This document shows positions 9,874-19,522 of a stretch of DNA of 64,000 nucleotides, one piece after another (positions within the stretch are counted from its first letter, which is position 1; every line of letters begins with the position of its first letter). The DNA is from Nesterenkonia lacusekhoensis (lineage in GTDB: Bacteria; Actinomycetota; Actinomycetes; Actinomycetales; Micrococcaceae). The notes under the pieces are model-generated. The model was not told where the DNA came from, ran no database searches, and saw only the letters and a program-made list of their open reading frames with translations. Location: positions 1,674,001 to 1,738,000 of the forward strand of contig NZ_JAGINX010000001.1 in assembly GCF_017876395.1 (NCBI RefSeq). The letters are read 5' to 3'. The position numbers and the translations under genes were made by a program.

Positions 9874-10866
9874 TCACTCCGAGACGACAGGCGCGCCGCC
9901 CGGGGCCGCATCGGAGAGGATGTCGATGCGCCAGCCGGTCAGCTTTGCGGCCAGACGGGCGTTCTGCCCCTCCTTACCGATCGCCAGGGAGAGCTGATAG
10001 TCCGGGACCACCACGCGCGCCGAGCGGGCGTTCTCGTCCAGGATCTCCACACTGGAGACCTTGGAGGGAGACAGCGCGTGGGCGATGAACTCGGCCGGAT
10101 CGTCGCTGTGATCGATGATGTCGATCTTCTCGTCGTTGAGCTCCGTCATGACCGCACGCACGCGCGAGCCCATCGACCCGATGCAGGCTCCCTTGGCGTT
10201 GATGCCGGCCTGGTGTGCCTTGACCGCGATCTTGGTGCGGTGCCCGGCCTCGCGGGCGATGGAGGTGATCTCCACCGTGCCGTCGGCGATCTCCGGGACC
10301 TCGTGCTCGAAGAGCTTCTTCACCAGACCCGGGTGGGAGCGGGACAGGGTGATGGAGGGGCCCTTCATGCCGCGGTGGACATCGACCACATAGGCACGCA
10401 GCCGGGAGCCGTGGGCGTACACCTCGCCCGGGACGTGCTCCTGCGGAGGCAGCACAGCCTCCACGGCGCCCAGATCCACCTGAACCATGTTCGGGTTGCG
10501 CCCCTGCTGGATCAGACCTGAGATCAGCTCGCCCTCACGGCCGCGGAACTCGCCGAGGACCTGATCGTCCTCGGCGTCGCGGATGCGCTGCATGATGACC
10601 TGGCGGGCCGTGGAGGCGGCGATGCGGCCGAAGTCCTTGGGGGTGTCGTCGAACTCGCCGAGGACTGTGCCGTCCTCGTCGAACTCCTTGGCCCAGATGG
10701 TGACGTGGCCGCTGGACTGATCGATCTCAGCGCGGGCGTGCTTCAGAGCCCCGGGCGACTTGTGATAGGCGAGGACGAGTGCCTGTTCGATGGCCGGCAT
10801 CAGCCTTTCGAGAGGAATGTCCCGTTCATTGACGAGCATTCGCAGGGCGCTCATATCGATATCCAC
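9874..10866 (-). CDS. nusA: Transcription termination/antitermination factor NusA
   Basis: RNA polymerase-bound elongation factor. The 330-residue protein has the N-terminal RNAP-binding domain ([18 protein letters not shown]), an S1 domain around residues 110-180, and two KH domains ([19 protein letters not shown] and [21 protein letters not shown], with GxxG loops). It lacks the C-terminal acidic repeats of enterobacterial NusA, as normal for actinobacteria. It is followed by ylxR and infB and preceded by rimP. Confidence 0.97.
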   Translation of the reverse strand: MDIDMSALRMLVNERDIPLERLMPAIEQALVLAYHKSPGALKHARAEIDQSSGHVTIWAKEFDEDGTVLGEFDDTPKDFGRIAASTARQVIMQRIRDAEDDQVLGEFRGREGELISGLIQQGRNPNMVQVDLGAVEAVLPPQEHVPGEVYAHGSRLRAYVVDVHRGMKGPSITLSRSHPGLVKKLFEHEVPEIADGTVEITSIAREAGHRTKIAVKAHQAGINAKGACIGSMGSRVRAVMTELNDEKIDIIDHSDDPAEFIAHALSPSKVSSVEILDENARSARVVVPDYQLSLAIGKEGQNARLAAKLTGWRIDILSDAAPGGAPVVSE

Positions 10867-10920
10867 TTGTGCCTCCGGTTCATACAGCAGCGTTGCGCAC
10901 GATCAGCGAGCCGTCTGGGC

Positions 10921-11475
10921 TCAGTCGTCTTCCGTGTGAGAAAACTCTACCTGCACACGAGCCTCGGTGATGGCGGTCAGGTCCAGCTCCACCGGGTCCT
11001 TGTACTTGACCGGCATGCCCTTCTTCGGCGCAGGCTTCTGCTCAGAGACGGTGATGCTCTGCTCCGAGGCGCCCTCCAGACGGGCCACCATCTGGCGGCC
11101 GTCTGTGGTGGTGATCTCAAGGAGACGGCCCACATTGCGGCGGAAATGACGCGGGAGGCTCAGCGGACGGGTCGCCCCGGGGGTCGAGACCTCGAGGTCG
11201 TACTCGGGGACGTCCTTCAGCGTGGTCTCGGCCTCAGCATCGAGCAGCTCGGAGACCTCCTCGGAGAGCTCGGCCAGCGTGTCCAGGTCCACCTGCTCGG
11301 AGCCCTCCGCGTAGTCGACCACCACGCGCAGGGCGGTGCGGGATCCGGCGGGCTTGAGCTCCAGCTCCTCCAGGAAGAGTCCGCGGCGGGTCACCGTCGG
11401 TTCCACCAGCTCAGCCAGCTTCGCAGAACGGGCATCGGGGAAGCGGTCATCAGCGGGGCGGGGTGATGCAGACAT
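10921..11475 (-). CDS. rimP: Ribosome maturation factor RimP
   Basis: 30S biogenesis factor acting early in the 3' domain pathway. 184 residues from the ATG at 11475: N-terminal domain (LVEPTVTRRGLFLEELELKPAGSR) with DTLAELSEEVSELLD and YDLEVSTPGATRPL, then an SH3-like C-terminal domain ending in acidic residues (SHTEDD). A CACAAT hexamer lies 7 nt before the ATG, so a leaderless transcript is possible, though the match is weak. It heads the nusA operon and is divergent from proS with only 44 nt between them. Confidence 0.94.
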   Translation of the reverse strand: MSASPRPADDRFPDARSAKLAELVEPTVTRRGLFLEELELKPAGSRTALRVVVDYAEGSEQVDLDTLAELSEEVSELLDAEAETTLKDVPEYDLEVSTPGATRPLSLPRHFRRNVGRLLEITTTDGRQMVARLEGASEQSITVSEQKPAPKKGMPVKYKDPVELDLTAITEARVQVEFSHTEDD

Positions 11476-11519
11476 GACACCCATTGTGCCCCGTTAGACT
11501 GTGTGGGCAGTAATCATCC

Positions 11520-13376
11520 GTGATGGAAACGAGACTCACCGTGCCGATTCGCCTGTCCCAGCTCTTCCTGCGCACCCTGCGCGACAACCCCGCCGACGCC
11601 GAGGTCGCCAGCCACCAGCTGCTGGTCCGCGCCGGCTACATCCGCCGCTCAGCCCCAGGCATCTATTCCTGGCTGCCGCTTGGCCTGAAGGTCCTGGGCA
11701 AGGTGGAGCAGATCGTGCGCGAAGAGATGGCGGCCATCGGCGCCCAGGAGGTGCACTTCCCCGCCCTGCTGCCCAAGGAGCCCTATGAGGCCACCGGGCG
11801 CTGGGAGGACTACGGGGACAACATCTTCCGTGTGGCCGACCGCAAGGTCCCCAAGGATGAGGCCGGCAAGCCCGAGGAGTTCAACTACCTGCTGGCCCCC
11901 ACCCACGAGGAGGCCTTCACCCTGCTGGTCAAGGACCTCTACACCTCGTATAAGGACCTGCCGGTCAGCCTCTACCAGATCCAGACCAAGTACCGGGACG
12001 AGGCCCGTCCCCGTGCCGGGCTGCTGCGCGGCCGCGAGTTCATCATGAAGGACTCCTACTCCTTCTGCCTCTCCGAGGAGGACCAGCAGGCCACCTACGA
12101 CGCCCACCGGGCGGCCTATGTCCGCATCTTCGAACGCCTGGGCCTGCCGGTGGTCCCGGTCAACGCCGTCTCCGGAGCGATGGGCGGCTCCGCCTCCGAG
12201 GAGTTCCTCTTCCCCTGCGCCATCGGTGAGGACACCTTCGTCGAATCCGAGGGCGGCTACCGCGCCAACGTGGAGGCGGTGACCACCCCGGCGCCCGAGC
12301 CCATCGATCACAGCGGCCTGCCGGCGGCCGAAGTCCACCCCACTCCGGGCACCGACACCATCGAGACTCTGGTGCAGGCGGCCAACGAGAACCACCCGCG
12401 GCAGGACCGCCCGTGGACCGCGGCGGACACGCTGAAGAACGTGGTGGTCGCCGTCGTGATGCCCGACGGTGAGCGCCGTGTGGCCGTCATCGGCGTCCCC
12501 GGCGACCGCGACGTGGACCTCAAGCGGGTGGAGGCCTCCATCGGTGAGCACCTGGGTGCCGCCGGCGAGGTGGCCGTGGAGGCCGCCGTCGAGGCTGACC
12601 TGAAGAAGAACCCCGGCCTGGTGCGCGGCTACATCGGCCCCGGGCTGTCCCTGGACACGCCGGTGCTGGGTGAGGAGGGAACCACCGGGCTGACCTATCT
12701 GGTGGACCCGCGCGTGGTCTCCGGCAGCAGCTGGATCACCGGCGCCAACGAGCACGACAAGCACGTCTTCGGCTTGGTGGCCGGACGCGACTTCGGCTGG
12801 GACGGCGTGATCGAGGCTGTGGCCGTGCGCGACGGCGCCCCCTCCCCCGACGGCTCCGGACCGCTGCGTACCCGCCGCGGCATCGAGCTGGGACACATCT
12901 TCCACCTGGGCACCAAATACGCTGAGGCCCTGGGCCTGAAGGTCCTGGACGAGAACGGCAAGCTCAGCACCGTGACCATGGGCTCCTACGGCCTGGGCGT
13001 GACCCGTGTGCTGGCAGCCATCGCCGAGGACAACAACGACGAGCGCGGCCTGATCTGGCCCGGCGCCGTGGCCCCGGCCGATGTCCACCTGGTGGCCACC
13101 GGCAAGGGCGAGGAGATCTACGAGGCGGCCGAGAAGCTGGCCGCCGACCTGGAGGCCCAGGGCCTGACCGTGATCTACGACGACCGCCCGAAGGTCTCCC
13201 CCGGGGTGAAGTTCGGCGACGCCGAGCTGGTGGGCGTGCCGACCATCGTGGTGGTCGGACGCGGTCTCAAGGACGGCACCGTGGAGGTCAAGGACCGCCG
13301 CTCGGGCGAGGCCCAGGAGGTCGCCCTGGAGGCCGCCGTCTCCACTGTGGCGGAGCGTGCGGCGAACCTGAAGTGA
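11520..13376 (+). CDS. proS: Prolyl-tRNA synthetase
   Basis: Class II aminoacyl-tRNA synthetase of the bacterial type, 618 residues with the editing (INS) domain between motifs 2 and 3. Visible are [21 protein letters not shown], motif 2 ([23 protein letters not shown]), motif 3 ([20 protein letters not shown]) and a C-terminal anticodon-binding domain. The GTG at 11520 is annotated as start, but the GTG at 11541 (PIRLSQLF follows) is about equally possible; a TAGACT hexamer lies at 11495-11500. Transcribed away from rimP and coupled to the downstream permease. Confidence 0.96.
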   Translation: MMETRLTVPIRLSQLFLRTLRDNPADAEVASHQLLVRAGYIRRSAPGIYSWLPLGLKVLGKVEQIVREEMAAIGAQEVHFPALLPKEPYEATGRWEDYGDNIFRVADRKVPKDEAGKPEEFNYLLAPTHEEAFTLLVKDLYTSYKDLPVSLYQIQTKYRDEARPRAGLLRGREFIMKDSYSFCLSEEDQQATYDAHRAAYVRIFERLGLPVVPVNAVSGAMGGSASEEFLFPCAIGEDTFVESEGGYRANVEAVTTPAPEPIDHSGLPAAEVHPTPGTDTIETLVQAANENHPRQDRPWTAADTLKNVVVAVVMPDGERRVAVIGVPGDRDVDLKRVEASIGEHLGAAGEVAVEAAVEADLKKNPGLVRGYIGPGLSLDTPVLGEEGTTGLTYLVDPRVVSGSSWITGANEHDKHVFGLVAGRDFGWDGVIEAVAVRDGAPSPDGSGPLRTRRGIELGHIFHLGTKYAEALGLKVLDENGKLSTVTMGSYGLGVTRVLAAIAEDNNDERGLIWPGAVAPADVHLVATGKGEEIYEAAEKLAADLEAQGLTVIYDDRPKVSPGVKFGDAELVGVPTIVVVGRGLKDGTVEVKDRRSGEAQEVALEAAVSTVAERAANLK

Positions 13377-14164
13377 TCGCCGGCGAGGAGATCACATGGG
13401 TGATCGTCCTGCTGCTGGTGCTCGCCGGCTTCGCCGCCGGATGGGTGGACGCCGTCGTCGGGGGCGGCGGGCTGCTGCAGCTGCCCGTGCTGCTGATGGT
13501 GCCCGGGATCAGTCCTGTCCAAGCGCTGGCCACCAATAAGCTCGGCAGCATCTTCGGCACCACCATCTCGGCGGTCACCTATGTCCGGCGGGTCAGACCT
13601 TCGATGGGCACCGCGCTCCCCATGGCCTTCGCCGCGCTCCTGGCCAGCTACGGCGGGGCGGTGGTCGCGGCCTCGCTGCCCGAGCAGGTGATTCTGCCGC
13701 TGATCCTGGCCGCGCTGCTCGGCGTCGGGATCTTCACCGCGCTCAAGCCCGACGTCGGGCAGCTGGAGAAGCTGCGGCATATGGGGCTCGGACATCTGGC
13801 CCGTGCGGTGGGGATCGGTGCGATCATCGGCTTCTACGACGGCGTGCTGGGGCCGGGGACCGGGACCTTCCTGATCATCGCTCTGGTGATGGTGCTGGGC
13901 TACAACTTCCTGAACTCCTCAGCCCAGGCGAAGGTGGTCAACATGGCCACCAATCTGGGTGCGCTGCTGTACTTCGCCCCGGCCGGTCACGTGATGGTGT
14001 GGCTGGGCCTGCTGCTGGGCGCGGCGAACATGGCCGGCGGATACGTGGGCGCCAGGATGGCGATCGCCAAGGGGTCCAAGTTCATCCGCGTGGTCTTCCT
14101 GGTGGTGGTCTTCGTGCTGATCCTCAAGCTGGGCTACGACGTGGCGACGGACCTCTTCGGCTGA
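13373..14164 (+). CDS. TauE/SafE family permease
   Basis: Integral membrane protein of 263 residues related to sulfite/sulfonate exporters and other anion permeases (DUF81). The family pattern is clear: [23 protein letters not shown], then [13 protein letters not shown], and in the second half [14 protein letters not shown] with [12 protein letters not shown], the usual internal duplication. Seven to eight spans are expected. The GTG start overlaps the proS stop as GTGA, indicating translational coupling. The substrate cannot be told from sequence. Confidence 0.88.
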   Translation: MIAGEEITWVIVLLLVLAGFAAGWVDAVVGGGGLLQLPVLLMVPGISPVQALATNKLGSIFGTTISAVTYVRRVRPSMGTALPMAFAALLASYGGAVVAASLPEQVILPLILAALLGVGIFTALKPDVGQLEKLRHMGLGHLARAVGIGAIIGFYDGVLGPGTGTFLIIALVMVLGYNFLNSSAQAKVVNMATNLGALLYFAPAGHVMVWLGLLLGAANMAGGYVGARMAIAKGSKFIRVVFLVVVFVLILKLGYDVATDLFG

Positions 14165-14191
14165 TCGGCCTCCCCTCCTTCACCCTCGTTC

Positions 14192-14273
14192 ACCCTCGTT
14201 TTACCAAGGCATTTTCGGTTTACCCGCCCGTATACGTGAGGGTTATCTGAAAAGTGCTTGGTAAAACGAGGGT
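14192..14273. repeat. 82-bp palindromic element, copy 1
   Basis: Terminal 17-bp perfect inverted repeats (ACCCTCGTTTTACCAAG at 14192-14208 and its complement at 14257-14273), a largely self-complementary interior, and GTATAC exactly at the dyad centre (14230-14235). It begins 28 nt after the permease stop. Copy 2 at 15509-15590 has the same length and differs at about 7 positions. A partial duplicate of the left end (CACCCTCGTT) immediately precedes it at 14181-14190. It may be a terminator-like or mobile REP/MITE-like element. Confidence 0.85.
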
Positions 14274-14293
14274 CATGGAGCGGGCAGCGGAAG

Positions 14294-14302
14294 TTATCCA
14301 CA
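14294..14302 (+). promoter_or_regulatory. Single DnaA-box-like nonamer
   Basis: TTATCCACA, a perfect match to the classical DnaA box, between palindrome copy 1 and the AbiEi-like gene. It is a single box without an AT-rich region or neighbours, so it is not an origin and may be chance. Confidence 0.25.
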
Positions 14303-14353
14303 GGAGGATGCATTGCCTCAGCAGGATCCGCACAGATCAGCAAGGGTGGAGCT

Positions 14354-15481
14354 ATGCCTTCACCACGCCCGAAAGCCACGCTCCTGGTCGCGCGCCCCGA
14401 CGACGGCGGTTCGGCCAGTCCGTATGCGCTCAGCGCGCGCGTGGACGGCGGGGAGCTGCTGCGCATTCGCCCAGGGGTCTATCTGGAACCCCATGCCTGG
14501 ATTCGCTCACCTCCCTGGGAACGGCCGCTCATCGCTGCCGCCGCTCAGGCTCTGTCGCGACCGGAGACGATCTTCTGCCGGGAGACCGCGCTCAGTCTGC
14601 ACGGTGTGAGCCTGCTGCATCCGGAGGACTTCGTGCACATCAGAGTCTCTTCCAATGCCAGCACCGGACGCCGGGCACCACGGGCGATGACCGGCCGCGC
14701 CTCCGCACAGCGGCTGCAGCAGCAATGCCGCCTGCCCGACGGAACCACTCTCAACGCGCAACGCGCCCTGAGGAACGTCCCAACTCGCGCCTTTCAGTTT
14801 CCGCAGCGATATCGTGTCGCGCTGAAGAAGGGACTGGAGCCTTCTGCGTCGCGGGATTATCGGGCCGCGCTGGTCGACGTCGAGCTTCCCGAGCTGCAGG
14901 AGGTCAGCGTCCCTGGGCTGCGTCTGCGCACCGAACCTGTGGAGCTGGCTGCCATGGACACGGTGCACCGGCTCAACTTCCCCGCTGCGGTCAGTGTGCT
15001 GGACGGGCTGCGCGGGGGAAGGCACCGTGCGGGGACCGAGCTGGTCGAAGTCGGCCTGCTTGCCTGGGGCGAGACTCTTCCCTCGCGGCGGGCTCGGCTT
15101 CGCACCGAACGGGCCTGGGAGTTCTCCGACGGGCGATCGGCCAACCCGGGCGAGTCCTGGTCGCGCGTCCTCATTGATGATCTCGGCTTCGAACCTCCAG
15201 ACCTGCAGGTCAAGCTGATCACGCCCGATGGCGCACTGTACTCAGATTTCGGGTGGGAGACGCCCGGCGTCGTCGGGGAGTTCGACGGCAACCAGAAGTA
15301 CCTGCGGGCCGAGCAGTACGGGATGAGCCCACAGCAGACAGTGCTGAACGAGAAACGCCGGGAAGATGGCATCCGGCGGCTGGGCTACGACGTAGCCCGA
15401 TGGAATTGGCAGACGCTGCAGAATCCGCGGCAGCTGGAGGCGATTCTTCGGGAGAAGGGTGTGCCACGCCGCAGACTCTGA
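14354..15481 (+). CDS. AbiEi-like/DUF559-like protein, possible defence or toxin-antitoxin related
   Basis: 375-residue protein starting MPSPRPKATLLVARPDDGG; the ATG at 14354 has AAGGGTGGA about 3 nt upstream. The N-terminal 80 residues carry the pattern LLRIRPGVYLEPHAW, typical of AbiEi-like antitoxin N-terminal regions in actinobacteria, followed by TIFCRETALSLHGV. The C-terminal 100 residues resemble DUF559/Vsr-like PD-(D/E)xK folds: YSDFGWETPGVVGEFDG, Lys-Tyr, VLNEKRREDGIRRLGYDVARW. No partner toxin gene is adjacent. It is flanked on both sides by the 82-bp palindromes, suggesting a cassette. Nuclease function is inference; catalytic residues would need a structural comparison. Confidence 0.72.
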   Translation: MPSPRPKATLLVARPDDGGSASPYALSARVDGGELLRIRPGVYLEPHAWIRSPPWERPLIAAAAQALSRPETIFCRETALSLHGVSLLHPEDFVHIRVSSNASTGRRAPRAMTGRASAQRLQQQCRLPDGTTLNAQRALRNVPTRAFQFPQRYRVALKKGLEPSASRDYRAALVDVELPELQEVSVPGLRLRTEPVELAAMDTVHRLNFPAAVSVLDGLRGGRHRAGTELVEVGLLAWGETLPSRRARLRTERAWEFSDGRSANPGESWSRVLIDDLGFEPPDLQVKLITPDGALYSDFGWETPGVVGEFDGNQKYLRAEQYGMSPQQTVLNEKRREDGIRRLGYDVARWNWQTLQNPRQLEAILREKGVPRRRL

Positions 15482-15508
15482 CCGGCCTCGACGACTTGCC
15501 CGGGCCTC

Positions 15509-15590
15509 ACCCTCGTTTTACCAAGGCGTTTCCACTTTACCCACCCGTATACGTGGGGGTTATCCGAAAAGTGCTTGGTAAAACGAGGGT
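15509..15590. repeat. 82-bp palindromic element, copy 2
   Basis: Same 17-bp terminal inverted repeats as copy 1 (15509-15525 and 15574-15590), same length, GTATAC at the exact centre (15547-15552). It begins 28 nt after the AbiEi-like stop codon, the same distance as copy 1 has to the permease stop, and the two stops share the context CTGAYCGGCCTC. It lies between convergent genes and could act as a bidirectional terminator. Confidence 0.85.
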
Positions 15591-15613
15591 GCGCAGAGGG
15601 GCAAGCGAAGCGC

Positions 15614-16657
15614 TCAGAGGTCTTCGAGGACGGCGTGGGCCTCTCCCTCGAGCTGCTCAGCGGCGGCCTCAGACTCGTCCTCGTCCAGGTCTCCCCCGGT
15701 GGGCGCTGCCAGCAGGACCACCTGGGAGCCATGGCGCAGCAGGACTGCGACGCTCTGCTCCGTGGAACCGTCGGACTCCACCTCACGGTAGATGCCCAGG
15801 GCGTCCTCCGCCTCGGAGTCGACCTCCACGGCGTCCACTGAGGTGGAGCTCTCGGCGTCGGGCTCGTCGTCCTCACCGATACCCCCGCGCGTGACCGTAT
15901 AGGAGCCGCAGTTCTCCATCCCGGTCTGCTCACCGTCGAAGAAGGCATCCGAGGCACGCGAATCCTGGAAGGAGTAGACCGTGGCCTGACGACCCGACGG
16001 CAGGTCCACCTCCACCGGCTCGTCCTCTTCCTCGTCTCCGGACGCGTCATCTCCGTCTTCTGCGGAGCCGCCGTCGCCAGAGTCCTCGCCCCCGGAGCCG
16101 TCGTCGCCGGAGTCGCCGTCACCGCCCTCATTCTCCAACGGACGGGTCAGCGAGGTCACGCTGAAGCCGCCGGACGGGGCCGCAGCATCGCCGTCACCGG
16201 AGCCTTCGCCGGACCCGCCGCCGGGTGTCGCCGCGTCGCCCCCTCCACTCTCGTCCGAGCTCTCGCCTCCGCTGGTGTCAGCATGGACGATCAGCGCACC
16301 CTCAGGCACGGGCGAGGCCGACTGCACCACATACTGCTTGCAGTCGGCGGGATCCACGGCCAGCTTCTGCAGCTCAGTCTCGATGTCGCGCAGGTTGGGG
16401 TAATAGTCGTCGCTGTCGGTGAGATCTGCCCCCTCGAGGTGGTCCTCGAGGACTCCCCGGATGTCTTCGTGGGAGAGCTGGTTTCCGCTGGGATCCGGGG
16501 CGGAGAGCTCGTCGAAGCTCTCGGCGTCGTAGTCCCCGACGTCGCCGGGCCCCTGCTGATCAGGCACGTCAGCCTCGCAGGCGGTCAGGGCGAGCAGCCC
16601 GGTCAGCGCCAGGACAGACGCGGTGCGAGCACGGCGGGGAGAAGAGTTCTGCGGCAT
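15614..16657 (-). CDS. Predicted lipoprotein with acidic Gly/Ser/Asp-rich linker
   Basis: 347-residue exported lipoprotein of unknown function. The N-terminus has a basic region (SSPRRART), a hydrophobic stretch and the lipobox LTAC with Cys27. Residues about 125-215 are a low-complexity Asp/Glu/Gly/Ser linker, dividing an N-terminal part (YYPNLRDIETELQKLAVDPADC) from a C-terminal part that ends in SVAVLLRHGSQVVLLA. The domain plan resembles PknH-like sensor lipoproteins of actinobacteria, without a confident family. The ATG at 16657 has TACTGT 7 nt upstream and no Shine-Dalgarno, so a leaderless start is likely. It abuts the GNAT gene. Confidence 0.78.
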   Translation of the reverse strand: MPQNSSPRRARTASVLALTGLLALTACEADVPDQQGPGDVGDYDAESFDELSAPDPSGNQLSHEDIRGVLEDHLEGADLTDSDDYYPNLRDIETELQKLAVDPADCKQYVVQSASPVPEGALIVHADTSGGESSDESGGGDAATPGGGSGEGSGDGDAAAPSGGFSVTSLTRPLENEGGDGDSGDDGSGGEDSGDGGSAEDGDDASGDEEEDEPVEVDLPSGRQATVYSFQDSRASDAFFDGEQTGMENCGSYTVTRGGIGEDDEPDAESSTSVDAVEVDSEAEDALGIYREVESDGSTEQSVAVLLRHGSQVVLLAAPTGGDLDEDESEAAAEQLEGEAHAVLEDL

Positions 16658-16670
16658 CACTAGAACAGTA
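16658..16670 (-). promoter_or_regulatory. Candidate leaderless -10 element of the lipoprotein gene
   Basis: TACTGT (16665-16670, minus strand) 7 nt before the ATG at 16657; it lies inside the 3' end of the GNAT gene. Confidence 0.4.
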
Positions 16671-17517
16671 TGGTCGCGAAGGTGCCCTCACGCCGGAAGC
16701 CCACGCGCTGGTAGGTCCGAAGAGCGGCAGTGTTGTATCCGTTGACGTAGAGACTCACCACCGGCGCCAGCTTCAGCCCGTAGTCGACGACGGCGGACAT
16801 TCCCGACGCCGCCAGCCCACGTCCTCGGTGCTCAGGGTGGACCCACACCCCCTGGACCTGGACGACCTCGCGGGACACAGCACCGAACTCCGCTTTGAAG
16901 ATGATCTCTCCGTCCTGACCCACAGCGATCAGTGAGTAGCCCCCGGAGATGAGGCTGCGGACCCGCTGCTGGTACTCCGAGACGCCCTGGGTGTAGGGAG
17001 AGAAGCCCAACTCCTCGGTGAACATGGCGGCGCTGGCCTGTTCCACGGCGTCGAACTCCTCGAGCCGGGAGGGGCGGACCTCGGGCATGGGTTCGATCGC
17101 AGAGGGCACATCGATAGACAGCAGCGGCTGGTCAGCGCGGACCTCCCGCACGTTGACCCAGCCGGCGGCATCGTGGAGCTCGAGCACCGCCTCGGCGTCT
17201 CCGTAGACGGAGGAGACCCGACGGCGCAGGGCCCGCAGCGCGAGCCCGAAGAGCTCACCCTCAGCCGGGCCGGCATGGACCGGAGTGATATTGGACCCCA
17301 CCCAGCAGGCGGAGGCCAGCTCCCCCGGATGCTCAGGGTCGTCGATACCCAGCAGCATGGCTGCGATGCGGCCCCGACCCGGCGCGGCGGTTCCGCGGCT
17401 GCGCACTGAGGCCAGCACGGAGACATGGTGGGCAGGGTCACGCTCCAGCAGGCGCAGCAGCGCCGGGGTGTCGGTCGACTCGAGGACGCGCACCGCACCA
17501 GAGGTGGCGCGGTGCAC
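16660..17517 (-). CDS. GNAT family N-acetyltransferase (two-domain, Rv2867c-like)
   Basis: About 285 residues. An N-terminal DUF4081-like domain (ALLRLLERDPAHHVSVLASV) precedes a C-terminal GNAT domain with the acetyl-CoA loop VWVHPEHRGRGLAASGM and the last motif NGYNTAALRTYQRVGFRREG. In actinobacteria this protein is the neighbour downstream of ispG, as here (17 nt gap). The start is uncertain: the GTG at 17517 is the first after the ispG stop, with no clear ribosome binding site. Substrate unknown. Confidence 0.88.
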   Translation of the reverse strand: MHRATSGAVRVLESTDTPALLRLLERDPAHHVSVLASVRSRGTAAPGRGRIAAMLLGIDDPEHPGELASACWVGSNITPVHAGPAEGELFGLALRALRRRVSSVYGDAEAVLELHDAAGWVNVREVRADQPLLSIDVPSAIEPMPEVRPSRLEEFDAVEQASAAMFTEELGFSPYTQGVSEYQQRVRSLISGGYSLIAVGQDGEIIFKAEFGAVSREVVQVQGVWVHPEHRGRGLAASGMSAVVDYGLKLAPVVSLYVNGYNTAALRTYQRVGFRREGTFATILF

Positions 17518-17533
17518 GCGAGCGGCGACGGAG

Positions 17534-18703
17534 TCAGCTGACCGAGACCACAGGGGCACCCGCAGCCTGAGCCTCTCCCTCGTCGCCGGCGTCCATCTCA
17601 GCGGCGAGGCGGTTGGCCTCGTCGATGAGAGTCTCGACGATCTGGTCCTCGGGCACGGTCTTGATGACCTCGCCCTTGACGAAGATCTGGCCCTTGCCGT
17701 TGCCGGAGGCCACGCCGAGGTCGGCGTCGCGAGCCTCGCCAGGTCCGTTGACCACGCAGCCCATGACGGCCACGCGCAGCGGGACCTCCATGCCCTCCAG
17801 GCCAGCGGTGACCTCGTCGGCCAGAGTGTAGACGTCCACCTGGGCACGGCCGCAGGAGGGGCAGGAGACGATCTCGAGCTTGCGCGGGCGCAGGTTCAGG
17901 GACTCGAGGATCTGGTTGCCCACCTTGACCTCCTCAGCCGGCGGAGCCGAGAGGGAGACGCGGATGGTGTCTCCGATGCCCTGGGAGAGCAGTGCGCCGA
18001 AGGCCGTGGAGGACTTGATGGTGCCCTGGAAGGCAGGGCCGGCCTCCGTCACGCCGAGGTGCAGCGGCCAATCGCCGCGCTCGGCGAGCAGCTGGTAGGC
18101 CTGCGTCATGACCACCGGGTCAGAGTGCTTCACCGAGATCTTGAAGTCGTGGAAGTCGTGCTCCTCGAAGAGGCTGGCCTCCCACACTGCGGACTCCACC
18201 AGAGCCTCCGGAGTGGCTTTGCCGTGCTTGGCCAGCAGCCGCTTGTCCAGGGATCCGGCGTTGACGCCGATGCGCAGGGAGACCCCGGCATCCTTGGCGG
18301 CCCGGGAGATCTCGCCGACCTGGTCGTCGAACTGCCGGATGTTGCCGGGGTTCACCCGGACCGCACCGCAGCCGGCCTCGATAGCGGCGAAGACGTACTT
18401 CGGCTGGAAGTGGATATCAGCGATGACCGGGATCTGCGACTTCTTCGCGATGATCGGCAGCGCCTGCGCATCCTTGTCCGTGGGGCAGGCGACGCGGACG
18501 ATGTCACAGCCGGAGGCGGTGAGCTCCGCGATCTGTTGGAGGGTCGCGTTGATGTCATGAGTCTTGGTGGTGGTCATCGACTGGACAGAGATCGGATGAT
18601 CACTGCCCACTCCCACGTTGCCGACCTGGAAGTTGCGGGTCTTCCGACGCGGCGCGAGGACCGGCGGCGGAGGAGCAGGCATACCGAGATTGATCGCAGT
18701 CAT
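17534..18703 (-). CDS. ispG: (E)-4-hydroxy-3-methylbut-2-enyl-diphosphate synthase
   Basis: 4Fe-4S enzyme of the MEP isoprenoid pathway that converts methylerythritol cyclodiphosphate to HMBPP. About 389 residues with the TIM-barrel N-terminal part ([40 protein letters not shown]) and the C-terminal cluster ligands CPSC and [11 protein letters not shown]. The ATG at 18703 is preferred because TACGAT lies 7 nt upstream; the ATG at 18712 overlaps that hexamer. It is normally co-transcribed after dxr and rip1, but here a 6.6-kb module separates it from them, so its own promoter matters. Confidence 0.96.
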   Translation of the reverse strand: MTAINLGMPAPPPPVLAPRRKTRNFQVGNVGVGSDHPISVQSMTTTKTHDINATLQQIAELTASGCDIVRVACPTDKDAQALPIIAKKSQIPVIADIHFQPKYVFAAIEAGCGAVRVNPGNIRQFDDQVGEISRAAKDAGVSLRIGVNAGSLDKRLLAKHGKATPEALVESAVWEASLFEEHDFHDFKISVKHSDPVVMTQAYQLLAERGDWPLHLGVTEAGPAFQGTIKSSTAFGALLSQGIGDTIRVSLSAPPAEEVKVGNQILESLNLRPRKLEIVSCPSCGRAQVDVYTLADEVTAGLEGMEVPLRVAVMGCVVNGPGEARDADLGVASGNGKGQIFVKGEVIKTVPEDQIVETLIDEANRLAAEMDAGDEGEAQAAGAPVVSVS

Positions 18704-18716
18704 GGTCTCCATCGTA
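18704..18716 (-). promoter_or_regulatory. Candidate leaderless -10 element of ispG
   Basis: TACGAT on the minus strand (18711-18716), 7 nt before the ATG at 18703. No good -35 is seen. It would give ispG independent expression from the inserted module upstream. Confidence 0.4.
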
Positions 18717-18792
18717 CCCGGGTCCGGCCACCCGCAGTATTCGAGCAGCTGACCTCCGGCTCCGGAGCATGACGCAGCTCGCGGAACTCCGG

Positions 18793-19491
18793 TCAGTCAC
18801 CCGTCATCAGAGCGAAGCGCGTGGCGCGGGCGCTCCGCATATGAGCGATGGACAGCTTCTCCGCCTCGTCGACGTTGCCCTTGTCGATCGCTTCGATGAT
18901 CGCCTCGTGCTCCTCGAACCCGTCATGGGGCTGGCTCAGCTGAGATGCTGTGCGGCCGTGGAAACGCCGGATGACATTGTCCAGATGCTTTCCGAACCGT
19001 TCGATGTATTTGTTCCCGGTGTGAGCACGCAGCACGGCATGGAACCTCATATTGGCCGCATGCCATGCATCGGTGTCGCGGGTATCGATCGCAGCACGCA
19101 GCTGCTGGTTCACGGCACGCAGCTCGGCCACCAGCTGAGGCGATGTCCGGATGGTCGCCAACCGGGCGGCAAGACCTTCGACCTGTTGCCTCAAGGCGTA
19201 GGCAGCGATGAGGTCGTCCATGAGAAGGGGAGCGACTTGGGCTCCCCTGTTCGGCAGACGGACCACTAGATCCTCATCCACCAGGATGCTGATCGCATCG
19301 CGGATGGGCGTGCGGCTCACTCCGAGCAGCTTGGCGATGGCGTCCTCACGGATCCAGGCCCCCGGACCGAGCCGGGTCTCGACGATGCACTCCCTCAGGG
19401 CCGCTGTCACCCGTTTGGTGCTGCCCAGGTGTTTGGGCGCCTGGAGGAAAGCCTCCTTCAGGCCCGGAAACTCTTCCTGGTCCGCCGACAT
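18793..19491 (-). CDS. GntR family transcriptional regulator (FadR/FCD type)
   Basis: 232-residue DNA-binding regulator. The N-terminal winged helix reads [40 protein letters not shown], typical GntR; the C-terminal all-helical FCD domain ([54 protein letters not shown]) carries candidate metal/ligand histidines. The ATG at 19491 follows GGGAGGG closely. It is the last gene of the importer/hydrolase module and most likely senses the imported compound; a GntR-like inverted repeat lies in the module's leader at 25304-25324. Confidence 0.92.
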   Translation of the reverse strand: MSADQEEFPGLKEAFLQAPKHLGSTKRVTAALRECIVETRLGPGAWIREDAIAKLLGVSRTPIRDAISILVDEDLVVRLPNRGAQVAPLLMDDLIAAYALRQQVEGLAARLATIRTSPQLVAELRAVNQQLRAAIDTRDTDAWHAANMRFHAVLRAHTGNKYIERFGKHLDNVIRRFHGRTASQLSQPHDGFEEHEAIIEAIDKGNVDEAEKLSIAHMRSARATRFALMTGD

Positions 19492-19522
19492 CAACCCTCC
19501 CTGGGATGCGCTGCTATGGGTA

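Noticed and set aside
14192-15590. Insertion sequence flanked by inverted repeats
   Set aside because: The palindromes are each internally symmetric and there is no transposase between them; the enclosed protein looks like AbiEi/DUF559, so a classical IS is not supported.
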